Origin: Alopecurus myosuroides
Lineage: Eukaryota; Streptophyta; Magnoliopsida; Poales; Poaceae
NCBI GenBank assembly: GCA_028641055.1
Contig: CM054061.1
Location: 113,654,019 to 113,718,018, forward strand
DNA length: 64,000 nucleotides
Direction: 5' to 3'
The notes under the pieces: model-generated
Told to the model about the DNA's origin: nothing
Databases searched by the model: none
What the model saw: the letters and a program-made list of their open reading frames with translations, nothing else
Position numbers and translations under genes: made by a program
Part shown: piece by piece, positions 1-12,088 of the stretch
Layout: the number at the start of each line of letters is the position of its first letter
How positions within the stretch are numbered: position 1 is the stretch's first letter

Positions 1-2100
1 CTATAATTAAAAAAAATCAATACACAACTAATTAGTAATTCTACCATCAAGCTTATCTTTACCTAATAATAAAGTCATTAAGGTTTCTGCCAAAAATTTC
101 GTCCAACATAATTTTACCTTTTTGCCCTCCCACTAAATCAGGTAATACTGCGTATCTGCCATGGTACCGTTTCGCTGTTCTTTTCTCCCCAACTGCGAAC
201 GAACACACCTCGAACAGAACCGCGTTGGATTTATCCGGCCGCCACACAGCGCCAACCTCCGGCCACGGCGACCTCCACCTAACCTGGCGGTGGAACGGGA
301 CCGCGGCTTCCACCGAGGTCCAAGTCCTCCCATGGCTGAGTGCCTGAGTCCCCGTCCCGGATTGCCTCCACGCCTCCACCTAAACCAGTTGGATCTGTCG
401 CAATCATGGCAGGCCGAGCCAGTTAGAACGTGCGCCTCCAGACCACCGACCCCCAAGCCGGTGGGATTCGAATGATCCAGGCTCCACGCCGGCGGCATCC
501 CCGTTCCCATCGTCTCGAGTACATCTACCGATCCCTAAGCATGTGGGATGGCCGGATAGGGACTGGCGCTCCTCTCTGGCGGCCATCGAATCTGCTCCTC
601 CACTACCCTGACTGGTGTTCCGTGGCTCCATCGTTGTTGTTCAGGTGGGTGCTCTCCAAAACATATTCTTATCGCTAATATGGCCAATTGATTCATGGTT
701 GATGGTCGACTGGCTCCACGGGCTAGGGCCAAGAAGTACTACAGGGTAGTCTACGAACAACAGCTCCATGGCCTGAAGGACAGTGCTATTTTTTTGAGCT
801 GTTGGTTAATTGCCAATTCGATTCTTGATTTCCTTTACTGTTGTGGTTCGGTAGTTTCTGTCCTATATATGTTGCAGACTGTACATCTTAACTGAATCGT
901 TTGTTGGCTGCATTCTTGGTACTAATTTGATTGTGGTCTAGATTGCTGAACAAATGTGTTGGCGCTAAACTCTACTAAGTATGCATGTCTCCATAATTTC
1001 AGGTCATAGTTTCATTCGGTGGCTTTAATCGTGTGGTCGCATTGCAGCACTACTACTGCTGGAAACATGAAGTAACACGGCCAATCGACGCGGACTGGTT
1101 TCCCCTTACTTTAGGGTGCTGGTCAGAGGCTCTCCTCCGACCGCCAACGTATGCTAATCTTGGACTTCAACGATGTATACTATGGGAAGTTTCACAACAT
1201 GTCAATGCTGATTCTTGTGGTCAAGCATATCCTTGAGGATTATTTTGCGTTTGGTAAGTATCTTGCCATGATGAGAAGATATTTTCTAAGAAATCCGATG
1301 GTTTTTTACTATAACTTACTATCATGCTAGAAAGTGTGGACTCGTTGCAGGTATTGTCGATGCCAACTTCGATTCCTATATAAAAACTGACCGGCAAAGC
1401 TTTAGCCCAATTGTAGGTCGCTATAGATGCTCTGCACTACAAATCATGAGAAGCTCCCTTGCTCAAATTTGACGTCAAAAGCCATGATTGCAAACATATA
1501 GTCTTCGAATTTGAATTTATGCCATTGTATTTTCCTTTTTAGTTGACTTCAAGAATTACACTCGATTGTACTTCACTTATTGACGTATTAACTCAATCCA
1601 TGTTGGTTCATGTAATGATTTTTTTTTCTAGAATATAGATATACTAATGACCTCGATCAACTAGAGACATTTCGAATACTCACCAAATGAAAAAACACTT
1701 TGACTTCCTTCGAGGGGAGGAAAGAAATAGGGAGAGTGAGGGGTGGTCGTTTTGTGGTGGTGGCGTCATAAGAAGGGCATGTTAACATTTGTCTAACTCA
1801 ATTGCAATCAAAACCGAATGAGCAAGTCAAAATTAAGAACAATTCTGATTAATATGTCTATTTTTTTGGGTTTCAAATTGAAACGCACAAAGCATTGTGC
1901 TATATATATGTAATATTTCTTCACTAAAAGAAAAATGATAAATAAAGGATAGATCAAGTAAAATATTTTAAACAACAAGGTGAAAGGGAAACCGAGGCTG
2001 GAATTACACAATTAATAAATTTTGGGCAAAAATTTGGGTTGCGTGCGCCGTTTTGACATTTTTTTCTCCCGTTGCAACGCACGGGTATATTTTGCTAGTA
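1..2100 (-). repeat. Unclassified grass repeat with gene-like GC-rich interior
   Basis: The block is bounded on the right by a CCCGTGCGTTGCAACGGG-type terminal motif (minus strand, about 2068-2100), which I recognise as a recurrent repeat end in Pooideae genomes. A related motif appears in the opposite orientation near 5682. The left part is AT-rich, 160-660 is GC-rich and gene-like, and the rest is AT-rich. Short open frames at 161-475 and 1033-1236 match no family I know and show no codon or domain signal. No terminal inverted repeat or target duplication could be fixed because the left end may lie outside the window. Class (TIR element, Helitron or other) is undetermined. Confidence 0.4.
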
Positions 2101-2234
2101 GTACATAATATCCCTTCTTACGCTGGAATTTACTTATCCTTTATATTTCATTTCAAAATCATCCTACGGGCGCGGCGGCGCCGTGCCAAAACCTACTAGT
2201 ACGAATACATGGGAGATTTGAGCGGAAAGAAAAA

Positions 2235-2416
2235 CGTTGACCAAAGGGACGGATCCCTCCCTTTGCCGTCCGTTGTTAGGTAGAAGATGAGACGTTCCAG
2301 CAGCGATTTCCCGCGCTAGATAATACCCCGTTTAATTCGGTCCTCACTGGGACTCGAACCCGGGTGGGCTGGGCGCGCACTCGCTGCCTCTGCCACTGAG
2401 CTAGCACTCAGTTCTC
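2235..2416 (-). mobile_element. tRNA-derived SINE (Au-like), with target-site duplications
   Basis: This 182-bp insert is flanked by 22-bp direct repeats at 2213-2234 and 2417-2438 that differ at one base, as expected of LINE-mediated integration. On the minus strand it carries a perfect pol III A box, TAGCTCAGTGG (2403-2393), and B box, GGTTCGAGTCC (2360-2350). Its 3' end runs into a T stretch at the duplication. The length, the tRNA-like head and the T-ended tail match the Au SINE family of grasses (about 181 bp). The family name rests on memory and architecture, not alignment. A tRNA gene is excluded because the cloverleaf does not close and the unit extends about 100 bp past the B box. 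Confidence 0.8.
2393..2403 (-). promoter_or_regulatory. RNA polymerase III A box of the SINE
   Basis: On the minus strand this reads TAGCTCAGTGG, matching the A-box consensus. It lies about 13 bp inside the SINE 5' end, and the B box (2360-2350) is 33 bp further on, which is normal tRNA-promoter spacing. Confidence 0.75.
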
Positions 2417-2438
2417 GAGATTTGAGCGAAAAGAAAAA

Positions 2439-3780
2439 AATAGAGAGAGACGCAAAGCTAATCACCTGCGTTGGACAAGAAGGCGCTCCAGCAAGCTCCG
2501 TGGGATCAAGGGGAGCGGCGGACAAGGTCCCTGCGTGAAGCGGGACAGCAGCTTGGTGGCGTGCGACGGGGACTGAGGCGACGCTGGCTGGCCCAGGGCG
2601 GGGGGGTCAAGCCATGCCGGGACCGTGCTCTCTCGCACGGAGAGAGGAGCTCGAACTGGAAGCCACTGCGCGAGGTCCGCGCTCGATCCGGAAGCCGGGA
2701 GGCTGGACGCGACAAGCAGCGGCCGCGAACTCGATTTGGAGGTCAGGAGACACGCGAGGAGGAGCGGAGGCGAGCTGGATCCCCTTCCGTCGAGGAGCGA
2801 GGAAAATTAGGTCTTCAAATGGGACGGGGAATTTCCGATTAAAAATGGACTTTTCTATTTTCTCGAACAAAAACAGGCTTTCGCCCCGCTATATTAATAG
2901 CAACCACCCGATACAAGATCTGAGACCATTGCTGGGGCGAAACAGCACATTCACGCCCAAAACAAAAGAAAGAGAAAAAGAAAAGAAAACAAAGCCAACA
3001 TAGGTGGATCAACGAAAACAAAAGGGACTCGCATCCGTTGCGCTCTCTCCGGCAAAATCCCACCACTATTCTAGCAGTATGAGATGTCGCGTACCAAACA
3101 ACACCTCCAAGAAGGAAAACAACGACGACGTTGCTGCTGTCCGGACGGGTCCTAGGATTTCTCCCGGTACGCTACAGGTAGGGGGAAGAGGTACACCCGA
3201 CGCCCTTCAGGAAGGAAGGGCGACACTCCAAGCGCCACCGCGTCGGTGTCACGAAGACAAGGATTTCTCCCAACCTCGAAACCCACATCCCTGGACAATC
3301 CGACATGCTCCACCCATCTTGCCACCCACCAACAAACGCCACCACGGAATTGAAGTCCCCAATGTCGTATCACCAGGAGAGCACCACACGACCGGTCGAA
3401 CCGAGGAGAACCCGCCATAGACAGGACGGCAGTCGCACAACCATGTGGGAGGGATCGACCTCCACCGCCGTAGACGGTAACCGACCGGACGCAACACGCA
3501 GGAGCACACCAGTCCACATTGGAGCCGGAGGGCGGCTGCAGCACAGCCACCTGGAGGACTACCTCCACCGCCATCGGCGGGTGCCGACCGGACGCGGTAG
3601 CAGAGACACACCAGGCTGGGGAAGCCCGGCCGGTCCCTGAGAGGGTCCGTGAAGTCTCCGCCACTACGTTGCTGCACGTAGACCGACGCCGCTGCTACCC
3701 TCATGATCGGCACCAAAGGCCCGGCCGGACCCATACAGGTCCGCGAAGCTCCCGGCGCCACGCTGCAGAAGACACGTTGT
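2439..3780 (-). mobile_element. Transposon debris, possibly LINE-related end on the minus strand
   Basis: No gene is supported. On the minus strand, about 3060-2860 reads through a stretch with AATATAGCGGGGCGAAAGCC, which resembles terminal segments of grass non-LTR elements as I remember them. The phrase AAGGATTTCTCCC occurs twice in similar contexts (3150s and 3260s), suggesting an internal duplication. Open frames on both strands (for example 3152-3664 minus) are low-complexity, have no recognisable domain and no codon signal. Class is uncertain. A search against a curated grass transposon library would settle it. Confidence 0.3.
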
Positions 3781-4340
3781 CATCGCCGCCGCCGCCGCTC
3801 CGTCACAAGCATCCTCGTACCTCAGTCAAACCGGGTAGCCGGGTCGAGCTTGGGCCCGCACCAACCCAGATTGGGCCCATAGGGCCCAGATCTGGGCCTA
3901 CAGGCCCTGGCAGAACCCTAGCTACCCGCACCACCAACTGGCAGCGCCGCCGCTGCGCTCACCTCCGGCAGCCAAGGAGCCGCCGCCGCTGCGCCGAGCC
4001 GCCGCTGCGCCGTGCCGCCGCCGCCACGCCGCCTCCCGGCCGAGTCCGAGCCGCCGCCGGCCGAGGTGCACCGCCGCCAGGAGGGCAGAGCCCCGCCTCC
4101 ACCCATGCCGGCGCGGGGAGGGACGTGCCGCCGCCGCCAGCGCCGCGCGGGCCGCGCCCGGCGGGCTCTGCCGACGGCGGCGACGGGAGAGGGAGGAAAG
4201 GGGGGCGGGAAGGAGAGGCCCCAGGGGAGCGCGCCGCCGCCGCGCGGGGGCGACGGGCACGCGCGAGGGGGGAGGGGGGTGGCGGCCGCGCCGCCGGCGG
4301 CGGCCGGAACCCTAGCTCGGGGGTCGGGAGGTCGGGGGGG
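3781..4340. repeat. GC-rich low-complexity (GCC)n-like tract
   Basis: The stretch is dominated by GCC/CCG runs and poly-G/C, typical of grass 5' leader islands and of captured GC-rich fragments. Long open frames occur in several frames on both strands (for example 3519-4388 plus and 3918-4361 minus). They encode only Pro/Arg/Ala-rich sequence, so they are composition artefacts. Confidence 0.6.
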
Positions 4341-4365
4341 TCTCTCTGTCACGCTTCCCAACTAT

Positions 4366-5681
4366 TTTACTTTTGGACTTTGGCTTGACTCTTTTAATTA
4401 TTTGGATCCGTCGGCCTTTTTTTTGCGCTAGATAAATCTTTGCCGGCCATATTTTGCTCTGGTGGCAAAGTTTGCGTCGTTGCGCCCGTAGCAATTTTTT
4501 TCCTCGCATTTGAACAAATAGGCCGTGGGCGAGGTCCTCGACGCCAACGCCCGGCCTCGAGCTCCGTCGAGGACACGTGGACAACACGACGCTGTCCGCA
4601 GCAAGGAGGCACCGCGCGGCGAGGATGCACACGTTGGCGCCGATGGACTTGAAGAAGGAGAGCCCCGAGAGGATGCCCACCTGTGTCCGCAACGCGGCGT
4701 CACCACCTCTCGCGTCGCCGTCGCCGTGCACCCATCCCGGCTGCCCGGCGTCGAGGTTACCATTGCTTTGACGTCGGAGGAGAAGACAAGCCGGTCTCCG
4801 ACGTCGACGTCCTCGCGTCCGAGCAGTGGGCTGCCTGGTGTCGCCCGAGCTCTAGGGGGCGTCGGTGAAGCGGAAGAGCTGGTCCCCGACGTCAGTGCCC
4901 TCGTGTCTGAGCGGTGGCCTGCATGGTGTCGCCCGAGCTCTAGTGGGTCGTCGATGAAGCAGAAGAGCCGGTCCACGATGCCGGGGTCCTCACGTCCGAG
5001 CGGTGGCCTGCTTCGCGCGCGGTCACGGGCTAGTGGTGTGGGACAACATCGTGGTGGTCGTCCTCGTCCCCACGGGGGAGCCCGCTCCGGTTGGCGCCCT
5101 CCTTCGGATGCGGCCGCACCGCCAGCCCCACCTCAACCAGTGGAGGCTCCGGTGGTTGCTTCTACGCATGTTCCCGCGGGGACGGAGGGCATTGCACCGC
5201 GATGAAGGGGATGAGCGGGGACCCGGGAGCGCTCCGACGGCGGGCGGACGTACTACGCCGGGATGGCGGCGAGGTCCTCGACGCCACCACCGCAGCTCGC
5301 GCTGGTCTGGCCGAAGGAGCTCTGCCTGAGGCGACCGGTGGTGCGTGGGAGGAAAGAGAACATAATGGAGAGAGAGGAGAAAGAGATGAGAGAGAGGGTG
5401 TGTACCGACTAACTATGGTCCAACAACACGAAGAAAAATAGCGCCGGCCTCCCCAACTGGCCCCCGGTGCGCTGGGTTTGGGCTGGGAGTGCCAGACAAA
5501 ATTTTGGCCAAATTCGACGAAAAACAAGGTCATGGGGGCAAGGCTCGGACATTTTCTGACATCCGGTGCAAAAAAAATTAGTCATGGGAGGGCTGGTGGG
5601 GGCGGCTAGAGATGCTCTAAATCTCATCCTTACTAAATTTATCAGCGCCTCGATGTTTAATAACAATTTTATTTATTTACT
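4366..5681. repeat. Dispersed repeat copy 1, ends shared with 25424-26519
   Basis: The first about 55 bp (TTTTGGACTTTGGCTTGACT and onwards) match 25424-25475. The last about 60 bp (from CCTTACTAAATTT at about 5629 to TTTATTTATTTACT) match about 26462-26518, in the same order and orientation. The interiors differ. Near the right end, GGCTAGAGATGCTCT (about 5604-5618) looks like the inverted end of a TIR element related to the one at 23417-24930, but its left partner was not found. The simplest reading is one repeat family carrying different internal insertions. Confidence 0.4.
4791..5012. repeat. 88-89 bp tandem repeat, about 2.5 copies
   Basis: Units begin at 4791, 4879 and 4968 (partial), each opening with C(C/T)GGTC. 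The first two contain GGTGTCGCCCGAGCTCTAG, and all three carry a GTCC/GTCT-GAGC(A/G)GTGG block. The units differ by scattered substitutions. Overlapping open frames on both strands change frame between units and show no known domain. Confidence 0.7.
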
Positions 5682-5758
5682 AGCAAATGTGCACGTGTGT
5701 TGCAACGGGAGAGACAAAATCGTAGTAGTGACAAAGTTCGTGTTGGCATGTCGGTGGT
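5682..5758 (+). repeat. Terminal motif of an unclassified repeat, cut by the long LTR
   Basis: CTAGCAAATGTGCACGTGTG followed by TTGCAACGGGAGAG is the plus-orientation counterpart of the motif at 2068-2100. The long LTR inserted 40-60 bp downstream of it, and GTGGT (5754-5758) is the left target duplication. The interrupted repeat should resume at 23067. Confidence 0.5.
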
Positions 5759-8389
5759 TGTAACATCCCAGTGTTTGAGAGGTTATAGGGATCAAAATAT
5801 AATATGTACATTTGCAAAGCATGCATCTAAAAATACGGGAAATTTTGGCGTGAATGTTTGAACGAAGCAAAGTGACCAATGTTTCTCTTGACATGATGAA
5901 ATAGGTTTAGAACATCTGGTTGAGGGTATATTTTAGAGTGATCTTTATAACAAGTATCTTATAAACCAAATCATCTGATAAGACAAACTAGATTTGGTTG
6001 TTACCAACGTTATGTTTCAGCAACTTTAACCACAAGTCTATAAGTGACTTGGGAAAATTCAGCTAGGTGCATAGAGTTCAAAGAGGGATGAGTATCCTAA
6101 TCACATGTCTGAGGATCTTGTTTTCCTAAAACTAGTAATGCATAATTGAATAAATCTCATCAACGGAGATTCTATGCCCTTTTAAAACATGAACTTCTTA
6201 AGTTATCGATCCATTCACACAACACCTTTATAAATCATCTCACAACTACTAAGTGAACCTTTATAAGTGAATCACCAGGGTTCAATAAAACACAACTAAT
6301 ACAAACAAGCATTAATTCAAACCCCACAAGTGGGAAATGACATAATTATTATTAATAACATATTTATGGAATATGTACATATCTCAAAATAATAAAGGGA
6401 AGAATATAAATTAATAACATGACACCTTGAAAAAACAACTAACAACTATGCCTTAAATCATTAAACCCCAATAACCTTTATATGCTCATTGTCTCATTCA
6501 TCTTGCACAAATGAGCATATGAGATCCTAATACATTGAGTTATCATTTGATCAAACTATCATCTTAAGTCATCATCTCTTAAGCACTACATATCTCTAAA
6601 ACAAATTGAACCTTCAACACTTAAAGTAGTTTTAGATACAACTAAGGGAATAATAACAAGATAGAACCTTTATAAAGTAAATGAAATGGAAGCTTAGTAA
6701 ATCCACCATTTATGGAATATGTACTTATCTTAAGAAATGAAAATGGGAAGTACAAATAAGGAGAATAAAAGCTTCAACTAAATCGTATTCTAGATCCTTT
6801 TACTTTGCCAAGACCATATTATTTTCCTACCTCTCTACCTTCTCCAAGACATTATGCAAGAGAAGCAACCACGAGCAAAGAGGAATTACAACAAGAAGAC
6901 TTGCAGCAGGATTCTCTAGAACATTATAGAAGTGTTAAGCCAATCCATTGGTGAGAATTTGGAAACTCTTATATCAGAATCTATTCTAGTTAATCCTTAA
7001 GAAATAGTGTGTTATTCCAATGTTAGTGTTTTATATAAGTAGTTTGGTAAAGCTTCGAGACATTGTTAACAAATCACTTTTGTATGCCCTAACACTGGAA
7101 GGTCATATACAACTAACAAAAGGTTAAATAACTAGTACATCTTAGCATGTTGAATATGAAAAGTGGTTTGGTGACAAGACTAGCTACCTTGTTAACAATA
7201 CACCAACATTCCTTTTACAGTGAACCAAGAGAAAGAATAACACTGAGGAAACAAGAAACCACATTATAACCTAGGCAACATATTCGAGCTTCTAAATTAG
7301 AAGGCTACACTGAGATTTATGGTGTTTCTCCAAGGATATGAATTCTAAGGAAAAAAGTAAAGCCACATAATCAGTTCCATCACTTGAACTCACATGAGAT
7401 AACAACCACATTCATGTGAGTGAACAAAAAACAACATGGGATAAAAGCCATAATAGGAACCTGAGTGGAAGACAAACAAATAAGATTCCAAAGCCACACA
7501 TGTTTTCCGTTTGATCAAGTACTTAAAATAGCAAACATGTCTTACACACACCTAAGTAAAATGTCAACCAAAATTGCTAAGAGTTTCAATTATGAAAATG
7601 CCATAGTATCATAAAAGAAAACTAGTTCATTTTCTAACCAAAGTATTTGGTATGACTTGGAATAATATTCCATAGTTGGTGATTTTTCTATAATACATAA
7701 AAACACTATTAAGAAGTGGTACCAATTATTCCCTAAAAGACTTATATCTAAAATTGTCCTATGTAAAACACACCATTCTTTCAATAACATAATATTGGTG
7801 GTGTTGTTTTTATGTCATAGCATATACAAAAATAAGTCTGAGTCCATTTGAAATTTAAATTTATAGGAAATAAAAAAAATCACTTAAAGTGAACACCCTA
7901 AGTTAAAATACAAATCTTGTTCAATTTCACCAAAACAAAACTTGGTGAGTTTGTATTTTTATAAGGATTTCAAATACGATTTTTAATAATTTTTATGTTT
8001 ACAAAAGACCCTGAAAACAATGTTTTACTCTCAGTTTTTAGGACAGTAGGCCCACTTTGTGAATATCCAAAACTTTAGGGTGTTATCAAAAATTTCCATT
8101 TTGATATCCTTTGTTCTTCCTCTGCCAAAATGCATAGGAGATCGTCGTCGTGGCAAGTGCGTCGTCGTCGGTAGCCACGTCCTTCTTGCCTGCCTCCTCG
8201 ACGCGGATAAGAGCAGAGGACGTCATGTCGTTCTCTCTCACTTCCTCTTGCTCTCTGTCTCTCTCTATGTAGAAGACTCGCAGAAACCCTAACCCTAGTT
8301 GTCCTGGTCGTCGCTCCTGGTCGTCGCGCTGGGACAAATTCAAGCCACCACTAGAAGCTGAATTATCTCCTCTTCCTCCTCAATACCGT

Positions 8390-10000
8390 TGATGCGTCTC
8401 AAACGTATCTATAATTTATGATGTTGCATGTTGTTTTCATGCCAATGTTTTCTATACACTTTATATCATTTTTATGGATTTCCTCGGACTAACCTATTAA
8501 CAAGATGTCACAGCGCCAGCTTCTGTTTTCTGATGTTTTGGTTTCAGAAAAAGTTGTTCTGAAAATATTCTCGGAATTGAACGAAATGAAAACCCAGGGT
8601 CCTATTTTTCAGTCACGTATATGGAGTCCGGAGGAGACCCGAAGGGGGTCCACCAGGTGGCCACACTATAGGGCGGCGCCCCCCTTGGCCGCGGCACCAG
8701 GTGGTGTGGGACCCTCGGGCGCCCACCGACATCGCCCTTTCGCCTATTTATAATTCTTCTCGGGAAAATCCTAAATACCCAAGCCTCCATCCACGAAAAT
8801 TTTCGTAGTCGCCGTCATCGTCAACCCTAGTTCGTGAGGGTTCTCAAGCTCTCCCCGGCACCCTGCCAGGAGGGAAATCATCATTGGAGGGCTCTACATC
8901 ACCATGCCTGCCTCCGGAGTGATGCGTGAGTAGTTCATCCTTGGACTATGGGTCCATAGCAGTAGCTAGATGGTTGTCTTCTCCTCTTTATGCCACCATG
9001 TTTAGATATTGTGAGCTGCCTAACATGATCAAGATCATCTATCTGTAATGCTACATGTTGTGTTTGCTGGGATCCGATGAATATTGAATGCTATGTCAAG
9101 TTGATTATCGATCTATCATGTTTATGTTATTTATGATATTGCATGTTCTCCGTTACTAGTAGATGCTCTGGCCAAGTTGATGGTTGTAACTCCAAGAGGG
9201 AGTATTTATGCTCGATAGTGGGTTCATGTCTCCCTTTCATTTGTGCTCGGTGAAAGAAATGTGACGGATGGGGGATGTGTTGTTGCCATTAGGGAAAAAA
9301 CAACAATGCTTTGTCTAAGGATAAATTTTGTTGTTTACATTACGCACTTTACTTAATACAATAATCTGTTGCTTGCAACTTAATACTCGAAGTCAGCTTG
9401 GATTACGTTCTGAGGGTGGATTATTAGTCATAGATGCAGTTGGATTACGGTCTATGAATTATGTTGTAATGCTCGCATGAATCTCATAGTAATCATCATG
9501 TCTTGCATATGCGCTATGGTGCGATCTTTATTTATGTCAATTTCCCAGCTGTAATTTATTTACCCATCTTGTTATCTATCTTTTATGGAGAGACACCACT
9601 AGTGAATTGTGGACCCCAGTCCATTCTTTTAAACTGATAATACAACCTACTGCAAGCATTGTTCTTTTTACTGCAATCATTTTTCTCTTTTCATTCACTC
9701 CAAACAAGCCATGTTTTCCAAAATATACGTCTAATCTTTTGTTTTCAGCAAAACTGGTGAGATTGACAACCTCACTGTTTCATCGGAGAAAAGTATCTTG
9801 GTTGTTTTTGTGTAGATTCCACGTTGCTGCTGAGCCTGGTTGTGCGCCCTGCCAACATGAGTTATCAACAACCTTCATAAGTGATTTCTTTCTCCTACTG
9901 GTCGATTCAACCTTGGTTTCTTTCTGAGGGTAAACTTGTTGCTGCACTCTTCATACCTTCCTCTTGGAGTTTCCCAACGAACATGTGTCCACACACATCA
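8390..10000 (+). mobile_element. Nested solo LTR, Athila/Sabrina-type
   Basis: The head, TGATGCGTCTCAAACGTATC, forms the small palindrome typical of this LTR type. The following about 320 bp clearly match the LTR head at 56779-57102, sharing GACTAACCTATT, AAGTTGTTCTG and ATAGGGCGGCG. The tail (CTTGGAGTTTCCCAACGAAC near 9964-9983, then ending in ATCA) resembles Pooideae Athila-type LTR ends. There is no internal domain. The flanks ACCGT (8385-8389) and CCCGC (10001-10005) agree at only 3 of 5 bases, so the duplication has decayed or the end is off by a few bases. Confidence 0.6.
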
Positions 10001-10128
10001 CCCGCACGGGAGCAGGGAAACCCGGGAGGAATGGAATCATGATGTCTTCCCCGAGTCCGGCTGCCGCGGAGAAGACCACATTGCCGCCGATTTCTGCCTC
10101 CCCTTTCCTCTCCAGCAAGCCCTACGCG

Positions 10129-10144
10129 CTCCTGGTGAGCTCAC
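10129..10144 (+). promoter_or_regulatory. Candidate 5' splice site in the LTR GC island
   Basis: CTCCTGGTGAGCTCAC contains a strong donor (CTG|GTGAGC) at the GC-to-AT transition of the long LTR. The identical 16-mer occurs at 13403-13418 in the LTR of a different element. Function is inferred. Confidence 0.4.
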
Positions 10145-12088
10145 ACACCTTATGGTGCTTCTCATTTAAATTTTTGTCGATGAAATTGTACTTCTGCCGT
10201 GCGCCAGCATCCGCCTAAGTGCCAGTGGTCACCGCCGGAGCTCCTCTAACCATTTGGTCCGAACGCCAACAACCTCGCACTCGTCCTGAACCCCTCCATC
10301 TAATGGAGCAAACGAAACTCGTCAATTCGTACCAAATCACGGAGATTGAGTTCAACGCAGGAGAATTCCTTCGTTGTTGAGTCATTATTTTCCTTTTTAT
10401 TTTGATTTTTGAATTAAAACTGACAGGTGGGTCCTACCCGTCAATTTAAAAAATGGAAGAAAATGAATAATCTTATTAATTCGATAACTTTTAATTCACT
10501 TATCTGAAAAATATAAATAAAATGTGTAAATGTTTTGAAAAATATAATATAAATGTTTATAAACTTTTAAAATGTGTTTGATGAAGTTTAAATTTAAACA
10601 TTTTTTGAATTCAAATTACTTCATTTAAAATTGAGAAAAATAAAGAATAATTCGATAATTCAGAAAATACAAGTTATATATCAAATTGCTCAAAAAGAAA
10701 AATGAAAACAATTTATGATATTTTTAAAGTCATCCAAACAAGTTTTAATAGGAGCAGTATTAGAATAGTCATTTAATACATTTAAAATTGAGAAACAATA
10801 ACTTATTCAAATATTTTCAGAAATTTCACATGTTATACCAAATTAAAGAGAAAAGCATTTCCAATCCAAATGTGTCCAAAACAAAACCTTTTGTTTAACT
10901 TATGAATTCCAAATATAAGTTAGGACCGGATTGTCCTATTTCCAAGTTAAGAATAGAATTCAAATCAAATGTGGAGTACAATTAATGAACCCTATTTTTC
11001 AAACACGGAGGTTATGATATGCCATACCACGAGCATCTCAAATCCAGTGAAACTACGAGAACTGTCATAGGAATCCAAATTCTAAGTGTCTATCATGTCC
11101 TGACAATAGTGCCATGTGTTCTGTTCTAATCATTTTATAAGTGTTTAAACAACATCAAATAACTACCCTGTGTTTTCGAATCAGTATTCAACATTCTTCC
11201 AAGACTTGACCTTCCAATATTTTATATTGCTTAAAGTGAAAATAAGATCTTTAATTGCAAGATTTAAGAACATGAATGAAATCTATTTTGAAAATTATAA
11301 TGGAATTCTATATCATTCCAATATAACAATACATAACCATCACCACACTGTTTTCTTTAATATTGAACCCTATTAGTCTTACACTTCATAAACTCTCATC
11401 ACAATCACTAATTAATTATTAGATAGTATAGTTATTGTATTAGACCTTCATTTTCAATTATATTCTTTTGTCTTAATTCAACACTTTACAATCAAATAGA
11501 AGCAATGGTGTTTTGTTATCTTTTGTAAGTTGTTTTCAATATGTTACCAAGTAATAAATACTCATAATTAAAACATGATAACAATTGATTTGCTAAATAA
11601 AAGTAAAACACACATAAGTTGAAAGAAGTAACTTCAAAACCCTAATGTCATTAACTCTTCAAGTGAACAACATCATCACCACAAGTAATGAAACAAAGCT
11701 AAGACACCCAAAAAATGTGATCAAAGTATCGAACATAGCTTACATTTGTGAGCCGGGTATTTTTCAGAGTATTTTGCGACGCATCTCATTAATATGCATA
11801 TATCAGTTCCCATTGTTTTTAGTAGTCCTTACTGGGACTACTTTTCTATCTTTCAGATCTCGGGATTCCCACGCAACCCTCAAACCCCGAAGGGCATGGA
11901 TTATTATTATTTCTATCTTGGGCAAGTTCATCACTTGCTCATAGCCTTTGAAGTATTTCCTAAGAACTATTTGCAAAACCCTGTCATATTAACACTTATT
12001 CTCAAAATAATGCATGATCCTATTTTTATTATAATATGATTAATTGAATGACTACCCGAGTGGTAGTGTTCTGTTTGGTGGGTGGATG

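Noticed and set aside
2341..2410. Possible tRNA gene
   Set aside because: A and B boxes are present but no acceptor stem closes. The unit is 182 bp with 22-bp flanking duplications, so it is a SINE.
3519..4388. 289-codon plus-strand open frame and its minus-strand counterparts
   Set aside because: Pro/Arg/Ala-rich translation of GCC-rich DNA, open in several frames on both strands, with no domain.
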